From NCBI GenBank assembly GCA_964020105.1, contig OZ026535.1:868001-932000 (forward strand): a stretch of DNA of 64,000 bases, in the 5' to 3' direction. Below, one piece after another: positions 28,064-36,247 of the stretch. How positions within the stretch are numbered: position 1 is the stretch's first letter; each line of letters starts with the position of its first letter. A program made the position numbers and the translations under genes. Below the pieces are notes generated by a model. It was given only the letters and a program-made list of their open reading frames with translations. It did not search any database and was not told where the DNA came from. Source of the DNA: G964020105 sp964020105 (GTDB lineage Bacteria; Pseudomonadota; Alphaproteobacteria; WRAU01; Hepatincolaceae).

Positions 28064-28351
28064 TTAAAGAGCTGTTTGTTTGGAAGAAACTAATTTTTTA
28101 ATTTTTCTTAACTCATCATCTAGATCACTGTTATGTGTAGCCATAATCCAAGAATCAAGACCACCTTTAAAATCTATAGTTTTAATTGCTTTAGCCGATA
28201 GCCTAAGTCTGAAATTTTTACCTACTAAATTACTGTAAAAAGACGCCACTTGTAGGTTAGGCAAGAATCTTCTTTTTGTTTTATTATTAGCATGAGAAAC
28301 ATTATGTCCACTCATTGGCTTCTTTTTCATTATTACGCATTTTCTTGACAT
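28064..28351 (-). CDS. rpmB: 50S ribosomal protein L28
   Basis: 95-aa ribosomal protein beginning MSRKCVIMKKKPMSGHNVSH, with NNKTKRRFLPNLQ, FRLRLSAKAIKTIDFKGGLDSW in part and a basic C-terminus. This matches the alphaproteobacterial L28 form, longer than the 78-aa E. coli protein. rpmG is not adjacent. It is monocistronic and convergent with the CNNM gene. Confidence 0.93.
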   Translation of the reverse strand: MSRKCVIMKKKPMSGHNVSHANNKTKRRFLPNLQVASFYSNLVGKNFRLRLSAKAIKTIDFKGGLDSWIMATHNSDLDDELRKIKKLVSSKQTAL

Positions 28352-28477
28352 TTAAAAATCCTACCCTATAAAAATTACCCTATATAATTACATAATTAGC
28401 ATGTAGTTGTCAATCATAATTTTTATGTTGCTAAGAATTTTATTACTCAGTTATTGTATAAATTATAGTTTGCTATT

Positions 28478-29275
28478 TTATAGTCCTACCTTATCCCAAT
28501 AAAGAGAGGTTTTTAGTGTGGTTAGAAGATCTTCTGCTAAATTATTTTTTGTATTAAATAATGAGCTTAAAAAGCTTTTTTTAGTAGTAATGTATTTAAT
28601 TTTAACTTTTTTTCCATAGAGATTTTGTACTTTATCTTCTAAAGAAGGAGTTATTTCATCGATTAACCCATACTTAAGTCCAGTTGAGGCTATCCAAAAA
28701 TCCCCTGAAAAAAGTTCATCTTCTGCCATATTTATTTTTGCAGAACGCCTTAATAGAACCCAATTTTTAAAGTGCTGATGGATTTCTGCAAGCATTTTTT
28801 GTAATCTTGCAATATCTTCAGTTTTTTCTGGTTGAAATATATCAAGGGATACCTTACGAGTTCCTGCAGTATGAACTCTTCTTGAGATACCGTGTCTTTT
28901 AATAAGCTCTTCCAAGCCAAAAGAGGCATAAACAACTCCTAAGGAGCCAACTATAGAAGTATGAGATAGAGCAAAAATCATATCACCTACTAAAGCAAGC
29001 CAGTACCCTCCGGACGCTGCAACATCTTCTACAAATGTTATCACAGGAATATTTGTACACTGTGATTTTGAAAGTATATAATTTGCAATCATTTCCGATT
29101 GTACTGGTGATCCTCCAGGGGAATTAATAAGTATTGCAACTGCTTTAATATTTTTATTAGCAAAAGCCTTATCTATATTGTCTTTTATATTTGATAATGA
29201 TAAAGATTTACGTCCAGTTGCACTAATTACACCTTGTAATTTTATAACATTTACTTGATTTTTTCTTTTAAACAT
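28478..29275 (-). CDS. S49-family signal peptide peptidase (SppA/SohB-like)
   Basis: 265-aa single-domain serine protease of the SppA type. The Ser-Lys dyad is visible: nucleophile in VEDVAASGGYWLA, preceded by INSPGGSPVQSE and followed by SIVGSLGVVYAS; the general-base Lys lies in AGTRKVSLDIFQP. Such proteins degrade cleaved signal peptides at the membrane. This copy lacks an obvious N-terminal membrane segment, so it may be cytoplasmic or peripheral. It follows the tRNA-methyltransferase-like gene by 25 nt on the same strand. Confidence 0.85.
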   Translation of the reverse strand: MFKRKNQVNVIKLQGVISATGRKSLSLSNIKDNIDKAFANKNIKAVAILINSPGGSPVQSEMIANYILSKSQCTNIPVITFVEDVAASGGYWLALVGDMIFALSHTSIVGSLGVVYASFGLEELIKRHGISRRVHTAGTRKVSLDIFQPEKTEDIARLQKMLAEIHQHFKNWVLLRRSAKINMAEDELFSGDFWIASTGLKYGLIDEITPSLEDKVQNLYGKKVKIKYITTKKSFLSSLFNTKNNLAEDLLTTLKTSLYWDKVGL

Positions 29276-29300
29276 CTTATCTCCATAATATTTTTAGTAA

Positions 29301-30032
29301 TTAATAAAACCCTTTAGCAAATCTTAAAATATTTTCTGCCCTTTGTGTGTATTTATTTTTATCATCATGCATTATTATGCCAGAATTCAACTTAGAGTTT
29401 AGAGATCCTTGTTTTTGTGCTTTTATAATAAAGCGCTTTGCAGCTTTATTTTCATAAGAATAAACTGGATTTATCTCTATATTACCCCAATGTTTTGCTA
29501 ACAATAAATCGATAGTTTCTTTCAATCGTTCTGATCTTTGAATCATATATAAATATCCTTTATTTTTTAGATTCTTAAAGGCAAAGTGAATAAAATCTGC
29601 TAGCTTAGCGTCATTTTCAATGTTACCTTGTTGTTTTAAAGTGATCTGTTTATAATCTGGTATATTTTTATAATATGGGGGATTCGTCATTACGATATCA
29701 AATTGAAGAGGGAAGGAATTATAATTTAATAAATTGCCATTAATTGGTGTGAATTGTGAGGCAAAAGAATTAATTTGTTTATTTAACATGGCTATTGTAT
29801 GAAAATATAGATTCGCTTCAATTGAATATATTTCTAGATTACTAATTCTGCTTGCAAGACATAAGCTAGCGACACCTACCCCTGATCCTATATCTAATAT
29901 ATTGGAATATGGCTTAGCTTCTACTATAGAAGCTAAAAGCACAGCGTCCACTCCAGATTTATAACCTAAGTTATCCTGATAAATTTTCACTAAGCCACCC
30001 AAAAAACTTTCTAAAACTAGATTTTCTTCCAT
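29301..30032 (-). CDS. tRNA1(Val) (adenine-37-N6)-methyltransferase-like protein
   Basis: 243-aa class I SAM methyltransferase with NILDIGSGVGVASLCLA (motif I) and the N6-adenine catalytic motif NPPYYKN. The N-terminus (LGGLVKIYQDNLGYKSGVDAVLLAS) matches the TrmN6/YfiC group. It would modify a tRNA or possibly a protein Gln/Asn. It is clustered with the S49 peptidase on the same strand and divergent from a polyprenyl synthase, an arrangement recalled from other alphaproteobacteria. Substrate is inference. Confidence 0.75.
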   Translation of the reverse strand: MEENLVLESFLGGLVKIYQDNLGYKSGVDAVLLASIVEAKPYSNILDIGSGVGVASLCLASRISNLEIYSIEANLYFHTIAMLNKQINSFASQFTPINGNLLNYNSFPLQFDIVMTNPPYYKNIPDYKQITLKQQGNIENDAKLADFIHFAFKNLKNKGYLYMIQRSERLKETIDLLLAKHWGNIEINPVYSYENKAAKRFIIKAQKQGSLNSKLNSGIIMHDDKNKYTQRAENILRFAKGFY

Positions 30033-30095
30033 AGCAAAACAATCCTTAATTTATCTGTAGACACGGATACCCCCTTTATTATATCATGTAACCTA

Positions 30096-31115
30096 ATGAT
30101 AATAGAAATGGAAAATAATGTGACTGATAGATTTAGCCAGATAGCAGAAGATATTAAAAACTTTCTAAAAGACGATTTAAATAAGGTTAATACTATAATT
30201 GCAGAGAAAATGGAAAATAAAATTAGTTTAATTCCACAAATTGCTAGACATATTGTATCCTCTGGAGGCAAAAGGATTCGCCCTTTGTTAACTTTACTTT
30301 CTGCTAAAATGGTTAACTATCATGGGAATAAAGATATATTGCTGGCTGCATGTGTTGAATTTATACATACAGCAACAATTTTACATGATGATGTTGTTGA
30401 TGAAAGCGACTCAAGGCGTGGTCTTTTGACCTCTAACAGCATTTGGGGGAACAAAGCTAGTGTTTTAGTTGGTGATTTTTTATTTACAAAGTCTTTTGAG
30501 CTAATGGTACAAGCTGAATCTTTAAGCATATTAGAAGTTCTCTCAAAAACATCCTCCATAATTGCACAAGGGGAGGTTATGCAGCTTAGTAATATTAACA
30601 ACATTGATTTATCTTTTACAGAATATTATGAAATAATTTTTTCTAAAACAGCTTCTTTATTTTCGGCTGCTATTGTTGTTGGTGCGATGCTTGAAAAAAC
30701 TGATAAATCTACCATTGAAAATCTTGAAAAATTTGGAGTTTCTTTAGGAATAGTTTTTCAAATTATGGATGATATAATAGATTATTCTGGTAATAAAATC
30801 AAAACTGGGAAAGATATTGGTGTTGATTTTAAAGAAGGGAAAATCACTCTTCCTATTATTCTAACTTTACAAGAATGTAATAATGAAGAAAAAAAATTTT
30901 TAATTAAAACACTAGTAGATATGGATCAACAAGAAGGAGACTTTGCAACTGTACTTAATTACATAGAAAAATATAACGTTGTTAATAAAGCCATTAATAT
31001 TGCAGACAATTATATACAAGAAGGGCTTATAGCGTTGCAAGATATCAATATCAATAATGAATACAAGCAATTATTTATTGATTTACTCTCTTCCTCAAGC
31101 AATCGCTCTTTTTAG
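30096..31115 (+). CDS. ispB: Polyprenyl diphosphate synthase (octaprenyl type)
   Basis: 339-aa trans-prenyltransferase that builds the quinone side chain. The two Asp-rich motifs are LHDDVVDESDSRRG and FQIMDDIIDYSG, with SSGGKRIRPLLTLL and the KEGKITLPIIL lid region. Length fits long-chain synthases (IspB) better than farnesyl synthase. An internal ATG at 30108 is an equally possible start. The product would supply ubiquinone and, if RquA acts, rhodoquinone. Exact chain length cannot be read. Confidence 0.85.
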   Translation: MIIEMENNVTDRFSQIAEDIKNFLKDDLNKVNTIIAEKMENKISLIPQIARHIVSSGGKRIRPLLTLLSAKMVNYHGNKDILLAACVEFIHTATILHDDVVDESDSRRGLLTSNSIWGNKASVLVGDFLFTKSFELMVQAESLSILEVLSKTSSIIAQGEVMQLSNINNIDLSFTEYYEIIFSKTASLFSAAIVVGAMLEKTDKSTIENLEKFGVSLGIVFQIMDDIIDYSGNKIKTGKDIGVDFKEGKITLPIILTLQECNNEEKKFLIKTLVDMDQQEGDFATVLNYIEKYNVVNKAINIADNYIQEGLIALQDININNEYKQLFIDLLSSSSNRSF

Positions 31116-31162
31116 CAATCTATACTTAATTTAAAAAAATCGAAGTATTTATTAAATTATGT

Positions 31163-32440
31163 CTACAGTGCTTTTAAAATTTTGGTTTTACCATGCATAT
31201 ATTTTTGTAAAACATCGGGAATTTCTATGGATCCATCTGATAATTGATAGTTCTCCATCACCGCTATCAAAGTTCTACCTACGGCTAATCCTGAGCCGTT
31301 TAAAGTATGGACAAAACGGTAGTTACCATCAACTTTCTCTCTAATTTTTGCTCCCATTCTTCTAGCTTGAAAATCCGTACAATTTGAACAACTAGATATT
31401 TCTCTATAAGAGTTTTGCCCTGGCAACCAAACCTCAATATCATATGTTTTTGTGGAAGCAAATCCCATGTCCCCACTACAAAGTAAAACTACTCTGTATG
31501 GTAACTTCAATTGTTTTAATACTTCCTCTGCACATGCAGTAATATATTCTAGCTCCATCATTGATTGCTCTGGTGAAGTAATAGAAACCATCTCTACCTT
31601 ATAAAATTGATGTTGTCTAAGCATTCCCTTAGTATCTCTACCACCACTGCCAGCTTCTGATCTAAAACATAAGGATAATCCGGTAAAACGCATTGGTAAA
31701 TCTGCCTGATTAATAAACTCATCCTTAACTAAATTAGTTAAAGGAATTTCTGTTGTGGATATTAACCAGCGATCATCAGTTGTCTTAAACAAATCCTCCT
31801 TAAATTTTGGCAATTGGGCTGTATTAAACATAGCTTGCTCTTTCAGTAATACCGGTACAGAATGCTCTTTAAATCCATGCTTACTTACATGCAGATCTAA
31901 CATAAAAGCATATAAAGCTCTCTCAAGCAAAGCTAGATCACTCTTTAAAATAACAAATCTACTACCTGCAAGCTCTGAGGCTTTTTGAAAATCCATCATC
32001 CCTAAATCAACACCAAGCTCATAATGTTCCTTGGGCTGAAAGGGGAACTGTGGAACATCTCCAAATTTTCTAATCTCCTCATTAGAACTCTCATCAACAC
32101 CGTAAGGTACACTATCATCAACCATATTAGGAAGATAAGATAATATATTATATAACTTTTCTTCTAATTCTTTACTTTCTCTTACTAGTTGTTCTTCTAC
32201 ATCTTTAGATTTTATTACTTCTGCAAGAAGAGAATCGGCATTTTTATTTTGTGATTTTAGTATACCTATCTCTTTAGCTAATTTATTACGGGAAGCAAGT
32301 ATAGTTTGGCTTTTAGCTTGAGTGGCACGCAGTTGTTGATCTAGATCTAATAACTGAGAAAGAGAGAAGGTAGCGTTTCTTTTTTTTAGAGAATCCTCTA
32401 ATAATTGAATATTACTTCTAATTAACTTAAGATCTAACAT
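31163..32440 (-). CDS. serS: Seryl-tRNA synthetase
   Basis: 425-aa class II synthetase: N-terminal tRNA-binding coiled coil (about 25-110), motif 2 FRSEAGSGGRDTKGMLRQHQF in part, DIEVWLPGQNSYREISSCSN (serine/ATP site), and motif 3 GSGLAVGRTLIAVMENYQ. Length normal. It is followed on the opposite strand end by ispB (convergent) and preceded by a Gate-domain gene on another transcript start 28 nt away. Confidence 0.96.
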   Translation of the reverse strand: MLDLKLIRSNIQLLEDSLKKRNATFSLSQLLDLDQQLRATQAKSQTILASRNKLAKEIGILKSQNKNADSLLAEVIKSKDVEEQLVRESKELEEKLYNILSYLPNMVDDSVPYGVDESSNEEIRKFGDVPQFPFQPKEHYELGVDLGMMDFQKASELAGSRFVILKSDLALLERALYAFMLDLHVSKHGFKEHSVPVLLKEQAMFNTAQLPKFKEDLFKTTDDRWLISTTEIPLTNLVKDEFINQADLPMRFTGLSLCFRSEAGSGGRDTKGMLRQHQFYKVEMVSITSPEQSMMELEYITACAEEVLKQLKLPYRVVLLCSGDMGFASTKTYDIEVWLPGQNSYREISSCSNCTDFQARRMGAKIREKVDGNYRFVHTLNGSGLAVGRTLIAVMENYQLSDGSIEIPDVLQKYMHGKTKILKAL

Positions 32441-32467
32441 GGTAAAATGACTCCGTATAATTCAATT

Positions 32468-33484
32468 TTATTTATATAGATACTTTTTTTTAGTTTGATA
32501 GCTTAGCTTTGGCAAAACAAACCAAGACATTATAACAACTACTAACACTGCCCAAAGTGAACGTCCAAGTATTACTATCCAGCCACTAGCTCCTAGAAAC
32601 ATAAAAATCAGCCCATCTTCTACAATTGCGTGAGCAAGTGCTAGAAATGTAATCACTTTAAATGGTTGTTCCTTCTTGAAATAAGGGGAATTATTAGCCT
32701 CTTCTTTCAACATTCCATAACCATAAGATAATCCTATCATATAACAGATAGTTGTGACAGTGTTGTTGCTTCTTGATATCTTCATAACGCTTAAAAAAGG
32801 AGTAAAAATAGCTGTAATTTTCTTAACTAAATTAAAATCTTTCATAAGCTGTACGATGGTAAATATAATAAATATAGCTATTAATATCAGAGTTAATGTT
32901 TTTATTTGTGATAAAGCCCATACACCAATATGTGATAACCAGATTATATAATCGGTCTTAAAAATATCAGCCTGATAAAGATCTAAAAATGTCATACTTT
33001 TCTCTATATGCTTCCCATAAAGGGGAGATTGTGCTATTTCTTGCATTATTCCAAATGTTTGGGCAGTAATATGAATTAAATAACCAAAAAGTATTGATGA
33101 GAGGAGTCTTATAAAGGTAATCCAGCCATAACGAACTTTCAATTTATTTACAATGCTCCCCTCAACAAACAAGCTATGACTTATTAAAATTGTTATGCCA
33201 AGCACACTAACCTGCTCAACCGTTAAAGGGTAATCTTGGAAAAATAAAGCTAGCAAAGTAACAGCAACATAACAAGTGTTAAAAATAGCGGATAACCATA
33301 CTATAGAGTACACCGCAGGTATGCCCAAAAGTTCCATTATTGGATAAAAAGGAATAACAAGATAATTAAGCAAATTAAACTCTTGCACAATTTTTATCAT
33401 TATAACAAGAGGTATCATTATTTTGAATAAATCAGTTGCCGCAATATATGTTTTTTTTGCTATAGGCGCTAAGTAATTTAGCAT
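32468..33484 (-). CDS. Gate-domain (nucleoside-recognition) membrane protein
   Basis: 338-aa polytopic protein with two nucleoside-recognition Gate repeats, the fold also found in FeoB and concentrative nucleoside transporters. The first lies near LFKIMIPLVIMIKIVQ and SHSLFVEGSIVNKL; the second near GYGMLKEEANN and LALAHAIVEDGLIFMFLG. Such proteins (YjiH/SpmA-like) are uncharacterised transporters. It sits between mnmA and serS on the same strand with 27-nt gaps. Substrate unknown. Confidence 0.7.
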   Translation of the reverse strand: MLNYLAPIAKKTYIAATDLFKIMIPLVIMIKIVQEFNLLNYLVIPFYPIMELLGIPAVYSIVWLSAIFNTCYVAVTLLALFFQDYPLTVEQVSVLGITILISHSLFVEGSIVNKLKVRYGWITFIRLLSSILFGYLIHITAQTFGIMQEIAQSPLYGKHIEKSMTFLDLYQADIFKTDYIIWLSHIGVWALSQIKTLTLILIAIFIIFTIVQLMKDFNLVKKITAIFTPFLSVMKISRSNNTVTTICYMIGLSYGYGMLKEEANNSPYFKKEQPFKVITFLALAHAIVEDGLIFMFLGASGWIVILGRSLWAVLVVVIMSWFVLPKLSYQTKKKYLYK

Positions 33485-33511
33485 TTAATATCCTTGTATA
33501 TTAACTTTATT

Positions 33512-34597
33512 TTAAATATATCCACCACCTAACAATCTTTCTTCGTCATAAAAGGCACAAATTTGACCCTTTGCAACTCCATATATATCCTCATGAAAAA
33601 CGATTTTTGCTTTTCCATCTTCAATTGGATATAAATCTGCTTCCTTAAGTGGTTGTGACCCTCTTACTTTAGCAAATAATCGTATTTTATCAAACCCCAA
33701 ATGACCCTCTCCTATCCAATTAACATTTTCTAAAATGATTTCTCTTGATATAAGATCTTCTTTATCTCCAACTATAACCTGATTTTTTTGAGGATCTAAT
33801 TTTAGAACATAAAGGGGATTTTCAGAACCACCAATACCTATTCCTTTTCTTTGACCTACAGTAAAGTTATGGATACCCTCATGCCGTCCCAAAACAACTC
33901 CCCTGACATTAATTATATCCCCTTCAAGCACTCTATTTTGCGCATTTACTATTTGTGAGTATGAACCAATGCCAGCAAAACAAAGATCACTAGAAGATTT
34001 TTTTTGTGCCACATGAATTCCAAAACGCTCTGCCTCACTTCTAACCATTTCTTTAGTATAATTGGCTAGAGGAAACCTGATATAATTAAGCGCTTCTTTT
34101 CTCACTTGTGAAAGAAAATAACTTTGATCACGAACTGAACTTCTGCCTCTGTAAATAGCTCCTAAACCGTCACCACCAAGTCCCCATTTAATATAATGAC
34201 CTGTTACTAGTATATCTGCTCCCAATTTTTTACTTTCTTCAAGCAATACACCAAACTTCACTACTCTATTACACTTAACACATGGATTAAATGTAATTCC
34301 TGCCATATATCCTTCTAAAAATGGATCTATTATTTCTTTCATAAACAAGTCTTTTATATCTATAAAATGATGCTCTATCTCTAAACTTTCGGCAACCTTA
34401 GTACAATCCCTAACAACATTTTGATCTTTTGAAATTATACCTTTTTCAAGGTTGTTTTCGTGCAATAATAAGGTCATACCTATAACGTTTTTATAGCCAG
34501 CCTCTTTAAGCAAAGCAATTGTAGTGCTACTATCTACACCACCGGAAAGTGCCACTACTATTTTAGCATCTTTGCTTACATGAGAAAAATCTATCAT
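33512..34597 (-). CDS. mnmA: tRNA-specific 2-thiouridylase MnmA
   Basis: 361-aa enzyme thiolating U34 of tRNA-Lys, -Glu and -Gln. The PP-loop ALSGGVDSSTT (about 14-24), catalytic Cys in PCVKCNR (about 102), partner Cys in SDLCFAGIG (about 204), YFLSQVRKEAL and HNFTVGQRKGIGIGG are visible. Alphaproteobacterial length is normal. A long leader precedes it up to rquA, which is divergent. Confidence 0.94.
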   Translation of the reverse strand: MIDFSHVSKDAKIVVALSGGVDSSTTIALLKEAGYKNVIGMTLLLHENNLEKGIISKDQNVVRDCTKVAESLEIEHHFIDIKDLFMKEIIDPFLEGYMAGITFNPCVKCNRVVKFGVLLEESKKLGADILVTGHYIKWGLGGDGLGAIYRGRSSVRDQSYFLSQVRKEALNYIRFPLANYTKEMVRSEAERFGIHVAQKKSSSDLCFAGIGSYSQIVNAQNRVLEGDIINVRGVVLGRHEGIHNFTVGQRKGIGIGGSENPLYVLKLDPQKNQVIVGDKEDLISREIILENVNWIGEGHLGFDKIRLFAKVRGSQPLKEADLYPIEDGKAKIVFHEDIYGVAKGQICAFYDEERLLGGGYI

Positions 34598-34841
34598 TAA
34601 TTTCCATACTCCGTTTTTTTCAACAGATACTCTAAAAAATCACGCAAAAAAATGGTACAACCTAACTGCACCATCCAACGTCAGTGTATTATACTTACAA
34701 ATATATAAAAAGTAAAATTATTATTTTTTTTTGTAAGTAATGATTTAACGTAAAATCTATAATAAGATAAATTTTTATGCTATCATATCGTAAGATATCT
34801 GTAGGTATTTCATACTGATAATATTTTTATTGGGAGGCAAA

Positions 34842-35639
34842 ATGACTAAGGAAAAAACACCAAGCGAAAATTCTTCTATTAATAGCGTTATAGACGATAT
34901 AGAAATACAATTAGATGATAATGGAATACCAATCATTGAGGATGAGTCAGTTGAGTTAGTTAATAAACATCAAATACCACAATATCTTATAGATGTATAT
35001 TCTTGGGCATATGTTAAACCAAAAAATATAGATTTTCTTGATAATTCACTTATTTATCACTCTATACTATTTGCCCAGGGATGGCGGTTAATGAAAGAAT
35101 ATTTAAAAGAATTTAAACATACTGATAAAGTACTACAAATAGCTCATGTTTATGGTAGTTTAATCAGAAAGTTAGCTGAGAAAGTGGCAAAAGAAGGCTC
35201 TCTTGATTTAATTGATGTTGTACCTCATCAGTTAAAGAGAGCTGCCATGAAGCTTAGAGGATTGCCGGGTGAAAAAAATATAGATATGTGGCTACAAGAC
35301 GCTAGCTCCTATTATCACAAAGATTATGATACTATTGGTGTGTATTTTTTATTACATGAAGTACCTGACCCTTTAAAAAAGAAAATCATAGAGAACTCAC
35401 TAAGAGCAATTGAAGAAAGGGACGGTAAAATTGTATTTATTGATTATCATGATCCTCATCCCTATCATCCCGTTAGACAAATTTTAAAACTAATTAATTT
35501 CACTTTAGAACCTTTTGCTAATTCATTATGGGAAAGAGAAATTAAAGATTTTACTACAAAAACCCATCTATTTGATTGGAAAAAAACTACCTACTTTGGA
35601 GGTGTTTATCAAAAAGTTGTTGTTACAAAAAAGAAATAA
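34842..35639 (+). CDS. rquA: Probable rhodoquinone biosynthesis methyltransferase-like protein RquA
   Basis: 265-aa protein of the class I methyltransferase fold. The order YSWAYVKP, VLQIAHVYGSLIRKLA, LIDVVPHQL, GVYFLLHEVPDPLKKKI, FIDYHDPHPYHPVRQILKLI and TTYFGGVYQKVV agrees with RquA as I recall it (YWWAYVHP..., ...YG.L, FFLLHE, DYH.PH..HP, TYFGG.YQKV). The usual acidic SAM-site residue (D/E.G.G) is replaced by IAHVYG, a known RquA trait. RquA converts ubiquinone to rhodoquinone for fumarate-reducing anaerobic respiration. The start is placed after GGGAGG; a TTG at 34830 overlaps that site. Alternative: a UbiE-like methyltransferase. A downstream hairpin terminator makes it monocistronic. 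Confidence 0.75.
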   Translation: MTKEKTPSENSSINSVIDDIEIQLDDNGIPIIEDESVELVNKHQIPQYLIDVYSWAYVKPKNIDFLDNSLIYHSILFAQGWRLMKEYLKEFKHTDKVLQIAHVYGSLIRKLAEKVAKEGSLDLIDVVPHQLKRAAMKLRGLPGEKNIDMWLQDASSYYHKDYDTIGVYFLLHEVPDPLKKKIIENSLRAIEERDGKIVFIDYHDPHPYHPVRQILKLINFTLEPFANSLWEREIKDFTTKTHLFDWKKTTYFGGVYQKVVVTKKK

Positions 35640-35718
35640 TTAATCTCAATAAATGAAAACTATACTAAATAAGGTAACTCTCATAAAATATTACGCTAGG
35701 GTGATTGCATCAAAAAAA

Positions 35719-35750
35719 TCAGGAATAATCAAATTATTCCTGACTCTTTT
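35719..35750 (+). terminator. rquA: Rho-independent terminator of rquA
   Basis: TCAGGAATAAT (35719-35729), loop CAA, ATTATTCCTGA (35733-35743), then CTCTTTTTA. Perfect 11-bp stem. The preceding run of A gives a T run on the other strand too, so it may act in both directions. Confidence 0.85.
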
Positions 35751-36247
35751 TACCAATTTTAATAATGTCAACATATCCAGTATATTAAAAGTTGCTAAGA
35801 AATTTTATTTATCACAGATAAATTACTAGCTTATTTTTATCTCTTTGATACTATAATGGTTTTTTTAATAGCCAAAGCATACCAAATATAAAACAGCACC
35901 CACAAAATAAACTAATAAGCTAATCCTATCTTGACTAAGCCTTAAGATAAGTTTTTTGCAACAAAAAAGAAACCAAAATTAAAGCCTCCAATATCTTTGC
36001 TAAAAAATATGTATCCTATAGCTACTGCTAAATTATATTCTGAAAATATATCTAATCCCTTAAATAAATTACAAAATAATAGTATCAAACACACTTCTCT
36101 GCATGAGTAGTCAGTTATATTGCTCCCTTAGATAATTCAAAAATAGTGCAAAAGAATCTTCTTTTTTCTGCAATTATGCTATTTTAACACTGACAATAAT
36201 ACTTCCACAGGTGAAGATTCAAAGTTGTCACTACTGCAATATCCTAC
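35751..36247. other. Non-coding interval
   Basis: About 500 nt, AT-rich. A minus-strand stretch near 35960-36090 reads SEYNLAVAIGYIFFSKDIGG then FNFGFFFVAKNLS, perhaps the tail of a decayed membrane-transporter gene, but it is too short and broken to name. No RNA gene seen. Confidence 0.3.

Noticed and set aside
32468..33484. Second FeoB-type transporter.
   Set aside because: It shares the Gate fold but has no G domain or iron-uptake neighbours.
34785..34798. ATATC-GTAA-GATAT inverted repeat upstream of rquA as an FNR site.
   Set aside because: It does not match the FNR consensus TTGAT-N4-ATCAA; only a short AT-rich palindrome.
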